64,000 nt of DNA. Source: Rathayibacter sp. VKM Ac-2754. GTDB taxonomy: Bacteria > Actinomycetota > Actinomycetes > Actinomycetales > Microbacteriaceae. The translations under genes and the position numbers were made by a program. The first letter of the stretch is position 1. Each line of letters begins with the position of its first letter. The notes under the pieces were generated by a model. That model was not told where the DNA came from, did no database searches, and saw only the letters and a list, made by a program, of their open reading frames with translations. This document shows positions 1 through 10,485 of this stretch, piece by piece. The stretch covers positions 62,001 through 126,000 of the forward strand of contig NZ_WUCC01000008.1 of assembly GCF_009807095.1 (NCBI RefSeq). The letters are read 5' to 3'.

Positions 1-116
1 GGGGTCGACGTCGTGGGCTTCGGCTTCGACGGCTTCGACGCCGTCGGCTCCGTCTTCGGGGAGCTCTGCCTGGGGGCGCTGCCCGGGGCGGCGGGGCGGC
101 GGGGCGGACGGGCCAT
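1..116 (-). CDS. FtsB/DivIC-like septum formation initiator, N-terminus only
   Basis: Only the first 38 codons are inside the window. They encode a basic, proline-rich leader (MARPPRRPAAPGSAP...) followed by a Lys/Thr/Pro-rich stretch. In actinobacteria the gene just downstream of enolase is usually a septum formation initiator (FtsB/DivIC) with a charged, disordered cytoplasmic N-terminus before one membrane helix and a coiled coil, and this fits. The membrane and coiled-coil parts lie outside the window, so the call rests on composition and position. It follows eno in the same direction after about 100 bp. Confidence 0.6.
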   Translation of the reverse strand, partial: MARPPRRPAAPGSAPRQSSPKTEPTASKPSKPKPTTST

Positions 117-216
117 GGTGCCTCCTCTGGCGGGCAGCGGCTGGGGCGGGAACGGGAGCGGCCCCGGTGCCCGCAGCGCAGTGCTGGGGCTCCGGGGCCG
201 CTCCGGCGGGGAGAGA

Positions 217-1557
<1,341 letters not shown>

Positions 1558-1609
1558 CTGACCGCCCCGGACCGCGGGAGGAACAGTGGGGGTCGAACAG
1601 GAGCGCCCG

Positions 1610-1615
1610 TAGACT
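1610..1615 (+). promoter_or_regulatory. -10 box of the apt promoter
   Basis: TAGACT lies 38 bases before the apt GTG start, leaving a short leader that contains the GGAGG ribosome site. Confidence 0.45.
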
Positions 1616-1653
1616 CCCAGGGCCGTCCCGCGCCAGCCGACCGGAGGATCCCC

Positions 1654-2181
1654 GTGACCACGACCGCCGCCGCCCTCGTCGAGAGCCTCACCGAGGTCGT
1701 CCCCGACTTCCCGAAGCCCGGGATCCTGTTCCGCGATCTCACCCCCGTCTTCGGTGACGGACCGGCGCTGCGGGCGGTGGCCGACGCTCTGATCGAGCCG
1801 TACCTCGGCCGGATCGATGCGATCGCGGGGGTGGAGGCGCGCGGATTCCTGCTCGCCGCGGCCGCCGCCTACTCCGCGGGGCTCGGCGTCGTCACGATCA
1901 GGAAGCCCGGCAAGCTGCCCCGCGCGGTGCTGCGCGAGGACGCGACCCTGGAGTACGCGACCACGACGCTCGAGGTGCACGAGGACGCGATGCCCGCCGG
2001 CTCGCGACTCCTGCTCGTCGACGACATCCTCGCCACCGGCGGCACGCTCGACGCGAGCTGCCGTCTGATCGAGCGCGCCGGCTGGAGCCTCGAGGGCATC
2101 GCGGTCGTCATGGAGCTCGACGGCCTCGGCGGTCGCGAGCTGCTGGCGGGCCGCCGCATCGACGCGATCGTCACCGTCTGA
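1654..2181 (+). CDS. apt: Adenine phosphoribosyltransferase
   Basis: Makes AMP from adenine and PRPP in purine salvage. The product has 175 residues, typical for the family. It shows the VPDFPKPGILFRDLTP N-terminal motif, the GVEARGFL active-site loop and the PRPP-binding signature LLLVDDILATGGT. The GTG start is chosen because a CGGAGGAT ribosome site sits just before it and because the family begins here; the frame is open far upstream, but that part reads antisense to eno. Together with the adenine deaminase at 12.7 kb and prs at 31 kb it gives two fates for adenine plus the PRPP supply. Confidence 0.96.
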   Translation: MTTTAAALVESLTEVVPDFPKPGILFRDLTPVFGDGPALRAVADALIEPYLGRIDAIAGVEARGFLLAAAAAYSAGLGVVTIRKPGKLPRAVLREDATLEYATTTLEVHEDAMPAGSRLLLVDDILATGGTLDASCRLIERAGWSLEGIAVVMELDGLGGRELLAGRRIDAIVTV

Positions 2182-2204
2182 CGCGGGGCCACCCGTGGGG
2201 ATCC

Positions 2205-2273
2205 GCTCTGCGAGATGCCGATCGGGTGGGCGACACGCCGATGGCCGTGTTCCCGAGTGGCATCTCGCGGAGC
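2205..2273. terminator. Hairpin between convergent apt and ABC operon
   Basis: Arms at 2205-2219 and 2259-2273 pair over 15 bp with one G-T pair. The element fills the gap between the 3' ends of apt and the permease gene, so it could stop transcription from both sides. There is no T-tract. Confidence 0.55.
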
Positions 2274-2292
2274 AGGACGAGCGGGGCGGGGC

Positions 2293-3177
2293 TCAGGACA
2301 GCGAGAGCGACATCCGCGACAGGACGAGGGTCTCGATGACCTGGACGACCATGTAGAGGATCAGCGAGACGCCGGTCACGATCACGACGGCCGACCAGAT
2401 GTCGTCGAACCGGGCCTGCGCCGTCCAGCCGGCGATGCCGCCGCCGAGGCCGTTGCCGGTCGAGAGCCACTCGGCCAGGAGCGCTCCCGTGATCGCCCCG
2501 GGCACCGAGACGCGGATCGCGGCGAACAGCGAGGGAAGGGCGCCCGGGATGGCGACCTTGCGGATCGCGGTGAACGTCGAGCCTCCGTAGACCGAGACCA
2601 CGTCGAGCATCTGCGGCGAGGCGTTGTTGAGGCCGAAGGCGATGGTGACGAGCGCCGGGAAGAGCACCACGATGCCTCCCACCACCGCCACCGAGGCGAC
2701 CGTGCCCTGACCGAAGACCAGGATGATCAGCGGAGTCATCGCGATCAGCGGGACCGAGCGCAGCAGGAGCGCGAACGGCATCAGAGCGTGCTCGATGCCC
2801 TTCGAGAGGCGGAAGAGGATCGCGACGACGATCGCCGTGGCGAGCCCCGCCGCGAATCCGATGAAGGAGTCGCCCATCGTGACGGCGAAGAGCCCGCCGA
2901 GCTCCGCCCGGTGCTCGGCCGCGCTCTCGTCCGTGAACAGGTGCGCCCAGACGTCCCACGGGCCCTTGATCACGTACGGCGAGACGCCGCTGAACAGGAT
3001 GACGCCGATCCAGATCGCCAGGACGATGAGCACGGTCGACAGCGCGATCAGCGCGCTCTTGCGCAGGCTCTTGAGGGTGGCGCCGAGCGCCGCGTTGCGC
3101 AGCTGACGGCGCAGCTCGTCGACCGCGAGGATCGAGGTCTCGGTGGACTGGACGGTCCGATCGGTGGTCGTCGTCAT
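2293..3177 (-). CDS. ABC importer permease, SsuC/TauC family (second permease)
   Basis: Inner-membrane permease of an importer for a small organic solute. The 294-residue product has a charged N-terminal tail, a first membrane helix near residue 50 and about five more. The cytoplasmic coupling loop contains the EAA-type signature (VSVYGGSTFTAIRKVAIPGALPSLF). The ATG start at 3177 is two bases after the stop of the preceding permease gene, so the genes are translationally close. The operon encodes two different permeases with one ATPase and one binding lipoprotein, suggesting a heterodimeric channel. The substrate (sulfonate, nitrate-like anion or pyrimidine precursor) cannot be read from the sequence. 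Confidence 0.9.
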   Translation of the reverse strand: MTTTTDRTVQSTETSILAVDELRRQLRNAALGATLKSLRKSALIALSTVLIVLAIWIGVILFSGVSPYVIKGPWDVWAHLFTDESAAEHRAELGGLFAVTMGDSFIGFAAGLATAIVVAILFRLSKGIEHALMPFALLLRSVPLIAMTPLIILVFGQGTVASVAVVGGIVVLFPALVTIAFGLNNASPQMLDVVSVYGGSTFTAIRKVAIPGALPSLFAAIRVSVPGAITGALLAEWLSTGNGLGGGIAGWTAQARFDDIWSAVVIVTGVSLILYMVVQVIETLVLSRMSLSLS

Positions 3178-3179
3178 GG

Positions 3180-4012
3180 TCAGGCTCCCTTGCCGGAGGA
3201 CCAGGGGGCGACGAAGCGCCCGATCAGTCCCACGATCGCATAGCCGAGCAGCGCGACACCCGCGCAGAGGAGGAAGAGCGCCCACACGCGGGGCGAGTTC
3301 AGCGAGACCTGGGCGGCGACGAGGATCGGGCCGACTCCGGTCTCGATCTTGCCGAAGTACTCCCCCAGGATCGCGCCGAGGAAGGCGGCCGGCACGGCGA
3401 TCTGCAGGGCCGACAGGATGTTCGGCAGGGCCGCGATCAGGCGGACCTTGCGCAGCTGCGTGAGGCGCGTGCCTCCGTAGACCGTGACGACATCGAGAGA
3501 GGCCTTGTCGGCGGCCTTGAGGCCGAGCAGGCTGCCGACCACCGTGGTGAAGAAGACCGAGAGGCCGGCCAGGAAGATCGCGGTCGCGCTCGGCTGACCG
3601 GGGGCGTCGGCGCCGCCGAGGATCAGAAGGACGAGCGTGCCGATGGCGACGATCGGCACGCAGTAGGTGACGACCGCGAGCTGGGAGACGACGCCCTCGA
3701 GCCACGGCAGGACGAGCACGAGGGCAGAGAGCACCAGGGCGATGAGGTTGCCCCAGAAGTAGCCGACCGCCGCCTCGCCGATGGTCACCGAGAAGTTGCG
3801 CCAGTAGAAGCCGAAGCCGTCGTCGATCGCGACCTGGACGACCTGCGGAGGGGTCGGCACGGCCGCGTAGGTGGTGCCGGCCGCCGGAGCGGTGATCAGG
3901 GCGATGACCCACCAGACGGCGACGATGCCGACGACGCCGATCAGCCCGGAGGCCCAGGGCGGGAGGGAGAAGACGCGCCGCGCGGCGGGCGGGGCGCTGG
4001 TCGTGAGCGCCA

Positions 4013-4013
<1 letters not shown>
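3180..4013 (-). CDS. ABC importer permease, SsuC/TauC family (first permease)
   Basis: The 277-residue membrane protein has about six helices and the permease coupling-loop motif (VTVYGGTRLTQLRKVRLIAALPNIL), closely parallel to that of its downstream neighbour. Its ATG overlaps the TGA of the ATPase gene by one base (TGATG), which indicates coupled translation. With the adjacent permease it probably forms a heterodimeric pore. Confidence 0.9.
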
Positions 4014-4840
<827 letters not shown>

Positions 4841-4913
4841 GAGTGGTGCCCTTCGTGGAGGTGGATCAGGTTCCCGGTGGCGTCGGGTCCGGCGCCGCCG
4901 GGGTCAGGCGGCC

Positions 4914-6002
4914 TCAGGCCGAGTAGTCGACGAGCTCGGGGTTCTCCTCGTAGACCTCGGCGAGGAGGGACATGTCGAAGAGATCGGAGGCCTCGATGTC
5001 GATGCCGGCGCCCGCGAGGGAGGAGATGGTCTCGGACTGCAGCTCCTCCGAGATGGTGAAGAGGCCGTTGGCCGCGGTCTCGTCCGAGACGACGAGCTCC
5101 TCGGCCTGGATGGTCGCGCCCTGCTTGGAGGCGGCCTCGTCGAGACCGAGGTCCTTGCCGTAGGTCTCGACGGCGAGCATGGCGCCCGCCTCCGGGTCCT
5201 TGACCGCGTCGGTCCAGCCCTTGATCTCGGCGACGAGGAACGCCTTGACGGCGTCGCGCTTCTCGGCGATGGTCTGGTCGGTGACCGTGAAGGTCTCGGC
5301 GACGAACGGGAGGCCGTTGTCGGCGAACGGCAGGTTGACGACCTCGTAGCCCTCGTTCGCCACGACGATCGACTCGTTGGTCAGGTAGGCGATGAAGCCG
5401 TCGACCGTGCCGTTGATGAGCACCGACGGGTCGTACTCGACCGGGACGACCGTGAGGTCGGACTCGGAGAGGTCGTTGGCGGCGAGCAGCGCCTGGAAGA
5501 GCGAGGTGTTCGACGCCTGGACGCCGATCTTCTTGCCCTTGAGGTCGGCGGCGGTGGCGATGTTGCCCGCGGTCGCGATGGAGAGGACCGTGAAGGGGTT
5601 CTTCTGGTAGGTGGCGCCGATGATCTTCAGCGGTGCCTCCTGCTCGGCGATCACGGTGCCGACCGAGACCGCGTCGCTCAGCGCGACGTCGGCGGAGCCG
5701 GAGAGCAGCTCGGCGGTGCCGGTCGACGGGCCGGCGGTGAGCGTGACGCTCGAGAAGCCGGCGTCGGTGTAGTAGCCCTCGGAGTCGGCGAAGAACTCGC
5801 CCGAGAACTCCTCGTTCTTGATCCACGAGAGCTGGACCTTGAGGGTGCCGAGGTCGGCGCCGTCGGTGGAGCCGCCGGCAGCGGCGTCGGAGGAGCAGGA
5901 GGCGAGCACGGAGGCGCCGCCGATGGCGAGACCCGCCACGCCGGCCATGCGGAGAAGGCTGCGGCGGTCGAAGTTCGGCGTGCGGAAGGGCGACAGGGTC
6001 AA
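4914..6002 (-). CDS. Substrate-binding lipoprotein, SsuA/THI5 (NMT1) family
   Basis: Extracytoplasmic binding protein that delivers solute to the importer encoded downstream. Its N-terminus has a twin-arginine motif (DRRSLLRM, residues 12-19) and a lipobox ending LASC with the lipidated Cys at about residue 36, so a Tat-exported lipoprotein is likely. The mature part has the fold markers QLSWIKNEEFSGEFFADSEG and SGSADVALSDA. The start is taken as TTG at 6002-6000 because AGGAG lies 6-10 bases upstream. A -10-like TAGCGT at 6129-6134 would give a leader of about 120 nt. I looked for the conserved cores of TPP and FMN riboswitches and did not find them. Confidence 0.88.
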   Translation of the reverse strand: MTLSPFRTPNFDRRSLLRMAGVAGLAIGGASVLASCSSDAAAGGSTDGADLGTLKVQLSWIKNEEFSGEFFADSEGYYTDAGFSSVTLTAGPSTGTAELLSGSADVALSDAVSVGTVIAEQEAPLKIIGATYQKNPFTVLSIATAGNIATAADLKGKKIGVQASNTSLFQALLAANDLSESDLTVVPVEYDPSVLINGTVDGFIAYLTNESIVVANEGYEVVNLPFADNGLPFVAETFTVTDQTIAEKRDAVKAFLVAEIKGWTDAVKDPEAGAMLAVETYGKDLGLDEAASKQGATIQAEELVVSDETAANGLFTISEELQSETISSLAGAGIDIEASDLFDMSLLAEVYEENPELVDYSA

Positions 6003-6209
6003 GAGGACTCCTCGGGTAGGTGCGTCAGCGCTGAAGCGGTGATGCTGCTGTGATGCGGGTGCTGGGGTGCGCGGGTCGCGACGTGACGCCCGCCCGGGCG
6101 CGCCAAGCCGCGCCGATCGGGTGCCTCGACGCTATCCTCGGGAGATTTCTCAGGTGTGTCCGCAGATTTCGCGGGGATTAAGGCTCTCACGGATCGGACA
6201 ACTCTCGGA

Positions 6210-6239
6210 CCGATCCGCCGTCTCGTCCCGGCGGATCGG
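6210..6239. terminator. Hairpin downstream of hisS
   Basis: A perfect 11-bp stem (6210-6220 with 6229-6239) closes an 8-base loop just past the hisS stop codon. A competing 8-bp stem, 6190-6197 with 6210-6217, shares one arm. The rest of the gap (6003-6190) holds only the leader of the binding-protein gene. Confidence 0.55.
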
Positions 6240-6268
6240 GTGAGACGCCTCTCAGCTGGCGGGAGAGC

Positions 6269-7561
6269 TCAGCCGAGGGTCTTGAAGGTGAGCGCCTCGA
6301 TCGCCGAGGCGTCGCGCGGCACGAGGGCGAAGCGCGTGAAGCCCGCGGCCGCGGCGCGGTCGAGCAGCGGGGTCAGGTTCTTCGACCGGCGCTCGAGGCG
6401 CACGCGGGAGCCCTGGCCGATCAGCTCCTGCTTCAGCACCAGCAGCGTCTCGGGGGCGGCGTCGCGCTCGTGGACGAGGACGACCGCGTCCTGACGCTCG
6501 CGAGTGGGCACCTCGATCAGTTCGACGATGCGCTCGAAGCCGATCGAGAAGCCGCAGGCCGGGACGTCCTGGCCGAGGAACCGGCCAATCATCCCGTCGT
6601 AGCGTCCTCCCCCGCCGACGGACGAGCCGCTGGAGGGGTGCGCGATCTCGAAGATCGTCCCGGTGTAGTAGCCCATGCCGCGGACGAGGGTGGGGTCGAA
6701 GCGGAGCGAGACGCCCGCGGGCAGCGAGCGCAGCGACCGGGCGAGCGTCACGAGCGCGAGCACCGCCTCCTGATCGATGCCGTCGGGCAGGACGTCGAGG
6801 ATCGCCTGCTCCTCGAGCAGGACTCCCCCGGCGGCGACGGACTGCTCGATGCGCGCGAGGTAGCCGCCGAGGACCGCGGCCGAGTCGGCGCCGTCGGCCT
6901 CGAGCTCGGCGACGACCCCCGAGGCGCCGATCTTGTCGAGCTTGTCGATCGAGATGAGGGCGGGTCCGACGCGCTCGGGCGCGAAGCCGCAGTACTCGAG
7001 GATCCCGGTCAGGATCCGCCGGTCGTTGATGCGGATCGTGCAGTCGCGCAGGCCCAGGGTGTCGAGCGCGGCGGCGGTCGCGGTGATCAGCTCGACCTCG
7101 GCCAGCTGACCTGGCTCGCCGATGATGTCGATGTCGCACTGCACGAACTGGCGATAGCGGCCCTTCTGCGGGCGCTCGGCGCGCCAGACGGGGGCGATCT
7201 GCACGGAGCGGAACACAGCCGGCAGCTCGGCGCGGTGCGTCGCGTAGAAGCGGGCGAGCGGCACCGTGAGGTCGAAGCGGAGTCCCAGGTCGGCGAGCGC
7301 GGACGCGTCGTCGGCGTCGGCCGCCGCGGCGAGGTCGTCGTGCGAGATCCCGCGGCGCAGGACGCTGAAGGCGAGCTTCTCGTTGTCGCCGCCGAGGCCG
7401 GAGTGCAGGCGCTCGAAGTCCTCGACGACCGGGGTCTCGATCTCGTCGAAGCCGTGCGAGGAGTAGACGCGGCGGATGACTCCGAGCGCGTGCTCGCGCT
7501 TCGCCTTGTCGGCGGGGAGGAAGTCGCGCATGCCGCGGGGCGGGGTGATCGGGGAGGCCAT
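6269..7561 (-). CDS. hisS: Histidyl-tRNA synthetase
   Basis: Class II synthetase charging tRNA-His. The 430-residue product has the N-terminal PRGMRDFLP motif, class II motif 2 around RFDLTVPLARF (about residues 95-105), the histidine-A motifs (LVRGMGYYTGTIFEI and GGGGRYDGMIG) and motif 3 (ACGFSIGFERI). The C-terminal anticodon-binding domain is present. The ATG at 7561 matches the family N-terminus. Confidence 0.97.
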   Translation of the reverse strand: MASPITPPRGMRDFLPADKAKREHALGVIRRVYSSHGFDEIETPVVEDFERLHSGLGGDNEKLAFSVLRRGISHDDLAAAADADDASALADLGLRFDLTVPLARFYATHRAELPAVFRSVQIAPVWRAERPQKGRYRQFVQCDIDIIGEPGQLAEVELITATAAALDTLGLRDCTIRINDRRILTGILEYCGFAPERVGPALISIDKLDKIGASGVVAELEADGADSAAVLGGYLARIEQSVAAGGVLLEEQAILDVLPDGIDQEAVLALVTLARSLRSLPAGVSLRFDPTLVRGMGYYTGTIFEIAHPSSGSSVGGGGRYDGMIGRFLGQDVPACGFSIGFERIVELIEVPTRERQDAVVLVHERDAAPETLLVLKQELIGQGSRVRLERRSKNLTPLLDRAAAAGFTRFALVPRDASAIEALTFKTLG

Positions 7562-7670
7562 GAGGGCGATTCTTCCAGACCGGCGCGCGCGACTTCCGTG
7601 TCGGAGGGGTCGGCTAGGCTCGCGGCGCCCGCGGGATCAGGGGTCCGCGCGGGCGGACGGGGAGGGTCCG

Positions 7671-8618
7671 ATGGCTGTGCAGGAGAGACACGAGGGCATC
7701 GTCGCCGAGGGGGTCTCGCGCGCGTTCGGCTCCGTCCACGCGGTGCGGGACGCGAGCTTCGAGGCGCGACCCGGCGAGGTGACGGCGCTGATCGGCCCGA
7801 ACGGGGCGGGCAAGACGACGCTGATGCTCCTGCTGGCCACGCTGCTGCGGCCCGATGCGGGCGTCCTCCGGGTCGCGGGGCGCGATCCCGTCGAGGATCC
7901 GGCCGCCGTCCGGGCGGCCCTCGGCTGGATGCCGGACGTGCTCGGATCGTGGGCGTCGCTGACGTCCCGGGCAACCCTCCGCACCACGGGGCTGCTCTAC
8001 GGGCTCTCCCGCGACGCGGCCGAGGAGCGGGCGCTGCAGCTGCTCGCCGACGTCGACCTCCTGGAGTTCGCCGACCGGCCGACGCGGGTGCTCTCGCGCG
8101 GGCAGAAGCAGCGGCTCAGCCTCGCCCGGGCCCTCGTGCACGACCCGTCGGTGCTCGTGCTCGACGAACCCGCCTCCGGGCTCGATCCGGGCGCGCGGAT
8201 CGCGCTGCGCGACCTCGTCCTCCGGCTCGCCGGCGAGGGGCGCACCGTGCTGGTGTCGAGCCACGTGCTCGCCGAGCTCGACGAGATGGCGACGGCGGCG
8301 GTGTACCTCGACGCCGGCGCGACGGCCTCGAGCGAGGCGGTCGCCCGGGCGGCCCGGTCGCTCCGCGCCTGGCGGATCGATGCGGTCTCGCCGCGAGGGG
8401 CCGACCTGGCAGCCTCCGTCGAGAAGCTCACGGGGGTGCGGGTGCAGGTCGAGCGCGACGCGGTGCTCGTGCCGGTGGCCGACGACGCGTCCGCGGCCCT
8501 CCTGCTCGGCCGGCTGGTCGCCTCCGGAGTCGCGGTGAGCCGGTTCGCCCCGGCCGTCGGCGAGCTCGAGCACACCTTCTCGGATCTCACGCGCGCGAAC
8601 TCGGAGGAGGCACGATGA
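7671..8618 (+). CDS. ABC transporter ATP-binding protein (exporter type)
   Basis: The 315-residue ATPase has Walker A GPNGAGKTT at about residues 42-50, the signature LSRGQKQRLS, Walker B VLVLDEPASGLDP and the switch histidine in VLVSSHVLAE, followed by an extra C-terminal domain of about 100 residues. This layout is common in ATPases that pair with ABC-2 permeases. The signature reads LSRGQ rather than LSGGQ, a frequent variant. GGAGGG precedes the ATG, and a TAGGCT -10-like box is at 7615-7620. Its stop overlaps the start of the permease gene (ATGA). Substrate unknown; lipid, peptide or drug export are all possible. Confidence 0.9.
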   Translation: MAVQERHEGIVAEGVSRAFGSVHAVRDASFEARPGEVTALIGPNGAGKTTLMLLLATLLRPDAGVLRVAGRDPVEDPAAVRAALGWMPDVLGSWASLTSRATLRTTGLLYGLSRDAAEERALQLLADVDLLEFADRPTRVLSRGQKQRLSLARALVHDPSVLVLDEPASGLDPGARIALRDLVLRLAGEGRTVLVSSHVLAELDEMATAAVYLDAGATASSEAVARAARSLRAWRIDAVSPRGADLAASVEKLTGVRVQVERDAVLVPVADDASAALLLGRLVASGVAVSRFAPAVGELEHTFSDLTRANSEEAR

Positions 8619-9670
8619 CGGCCGTCGATGCCCGCCCGCTGCCGTTCCTCCGGGGCGTGCGGATCGTGCTGGGGCTCGAGCTCGCGCAGCGGGTCCGCGG
8701 AGCCTCGTCGTTCGTGCTGCTCGGGCTCTTCTTCGTGCTGGTCGGCGCCGTCACCGCGCTGCTCATCGTGGCGACCGGCGTCCTCTCGGGGAGCGGAGCG
8801 AGCGTCGGCGGCTGGATCTACTCGATCCTGATGTACTTCGTGCTGCTGCTCGGCAGCCTCGTGACTCCGGCGCTGTCGGGCACCGCCGTGAACGGCGACC
8901 GCGACGCCGGGACGCTCGCGACCACGCAGGTGACCCTCGTCACCACGACCCAGCTGGTGATCGGCAAGTTCGTCTCGGCCTGGCTCGTGGCGCTCGCCTT
9001 CCTCGCGAGCACGGTGCCGTTCCTCCTGATCGCGGTGCTCGTCGGCGGAGTGGCGCCCGCGTCGGCCGTCGTGTCGGTGCTCGTGCTCTCGGTGCAGCTC
9101 GGCGTGGTCGCGGCGATCGGAGTGGGGCTGAGCGGGATCCTCGACCGGCCGTTGATGTCGGTCGTGACGACCTACCTGCTGGTGGCCGCGCTGAGCGTCG
9201 GATCGCTGATCGCGTTCGGGCTGCTCACCGCGGTGACCCAGACCACGCAGCGGACGGTGTTCATCGGCTCGACTCCGGGCAGCGAGAACTACTGCGGTCA
9301 GAGCTACGAGACGCCGGTCGCCCGGGCGGATCTCTACTGGGGGCTGCTCGCCGTGAATCCGTTCGTCGTCCTCGCCGACGCGGTGCCGCCCGAGCTCGGT
9401 CAGTACGGCCAGCCGGAGGATCTGTTCGGGTCGATCTCGCTCCTCGTGCGCCAGGCCCAGATCGCACCGGAGGAGGTCGTCGAGATCGAGTGCCGCGACT
9501 ACTCCTCCTCAGCCGCGCGGACACCGGAGGAGGTGTTCGACGAGACCGTGCCGTCGTGGTTCGTCGGGCTCGCCCTGCAGCTCGTGCTGGGCGTGGGGCT
9601 GATCCTCGGGGCGATCAGGCGCACGGCGACGCCCGCGGCCCGGCTGCCGCGCGGGCGGCGGGTGGCCTGA
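8615..9670 (+). CDS. ABC-2 type permease partner
   Basis: The 351-residue polytopic protein starts inside the stop codon of the ATPase gene. About six helices are visible: one near residues 35-60, a pair near 70-100, a cluster from about 120 to 210, and a last one near 315-335. A long extracytoplasmic loop between the fifth and sixth contains two cysteines (ENYCGQSYE and EIECRDYSS) that could form a disulfide. The GDRDAGTL segment after the second helix is typical of ABC-2 permeases. Function beyond pairing with the upstream ATPase is not evident. Confidence 0.85.
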   Translation: MTAVDARPLPFLRGVRIVLGLELAQRVRGASSFVLLGLFFVLVGAVTALLIVATGVLSGSGASVGGWIYSILMYFVLLLGSLVTPALSGTAVNGDRDAGTLATTQVTLVTTTQLVIGKFVSAWLVALAFLASTVPFLLIAVLVGGVAPASAVVSVLVLSVQLGVVAAIGVGLSGILDRPLMSVVTTYLLVAALSVGSLIAFGLLTAVTQTTQRTVFIGSTPGSENYCGQSYETPVARADLYWGLLAVNPFVVLADAVPPELGQYGQPEDLFGSISLLVRQAQIAPEEVVEIECRDYSSSAARTPEEVFDETVPSWFVGLALQLVLGVGLILGAIRRTATPAARLPRGRRVA

Positions 9671-9679
9671 GGAGGGGTG

Positions 9680-9762
9680 CCGGTTCGGCTCGTCGGACGA
9701 GGTTCGGCTCGTCGTTCGAGTGGATTCCTGCGAGCCGAGCGTGAGTCCACGAGCCGGAGGTC
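9680..9762. terminator. Compound palindrome between convergent ABC and mazG genes
   Basis: GGTTCGGCTCG-type arms on the left pair with CGAGCCGAGC and CGAGCCGG arms on the right, giving a cruciform-like structure between the 3' ends of two convergent genes. Its right half is shared with the palindrome at 49151-49229. Likely a two-way terminator; no T-tract. Confidence 0.45.
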
Positions 9763-9796
9763 GATCGGAGGACTCCTGCCGTCCGGTGGTGAGCGG

Positions 9797-10450
9797 CTAC
9801 TCCTCGCGGCGGTCCTGCTCGACGGCGCGGATCTCGTCCTGCAGGTCGCGGACGGCAGTGCGGAGGGCGCGCTCGGCGTCGAGTCCGCGGGCGCGGGAGG
9901 AGGCGACGATCGCCAGCAGCAGCGGGCCGAGGTCGTCCTCGGAGTCGATCGGCAGCGGTCCCTCCCCCGCGTCGACGATGCCGAGGGTGGTCGCCTTGCC
10001 GATGACCTTGTCGGCGAGCGCGAGGGCGGGCATGCCCTGCGGGATGCCGTCGAGCACGCTCGTGCGGTGCGGCTTCTCGACCCTCTTCAGCTCGTCCCAG
10101 ACGGCGATGACGTCGTCGGCGGTCTCGGCGGTCGCGTCACCGAAGACGTGCGGATGGCGGCCGATCATCTTGGCGTTCATGTGCGCGGCGACGTCCTCGA
10201 TCGTGAACGGCTCCGGGCCGTCGGCGGCGAGATCGGCGTGGAACAGGACCTGGTATAGCACGTCACCGAGCTCCTCGACGAGGTCGTCGCGGTCGCCTGC
10301 CTCGATCGCGTCGACCAGCTCGTGCGACTCCTCGATCAGGTAGCGCACGAGCGACTGGTGGGTCTGCTCGGCGTCCCAGGGGCAGCCGCCCGGGGCGCGG
10401 AGGACGTGGACGGTGCGGATGAGCTCGTCGAGCCGGGGATGGGCGGTCAT
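9797..10450 (-). CDS. mazG: MazG nucleotide pyrophosphohydrolase
   Basis: Hydrolyses (d)NTPs to monophosphates and pyrophosphate, cleaning damaged nucleotides or modulating ppGpp. The 217-residue product opens with VLRAPGGCPWDAEQTHQSL and carries the metal-binding EExxE...ExxD pattern (LIEESHELVDAIE ... LVEELGDVLYQVLFHA). A second, weaker MazG-like half follows (ADKVIGKATTLG). The ATG at 10450 agrees with the family start. Confidence 0.94.
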   Translation of the reverse strand: MTAHPRLDELIRTVHVLRAPGGCPWDAEQTHQSLVRYLIEESHELVDAIEAGDRDDLVEELGDVLYQVLFHADLAADGPEPFTIEDVAAHMNAKMIGRHPHVFGDATAETADDVIAVWDELKRVEKPHRTSVLDGIPQGMPALALADKVIGKATTLGIVDAGEGPLPIDSEDDLGPLLLAIVASSRARGLDAERALRTAVRDLQDEIRAVEQDRREE

Positions 10451-10485
10451 CGGGACATCCTCGCATCCGCTCCCCGGCGCGCCGA

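Noticed and set aside
6003-6190. TPP riboswitch upstream of the SsuA/THI5-type importer
   Set aside because: CTGAGA occurs on the minus strand, but the other conserved segments of the thiamine pyrophosphate aptamer are missing.
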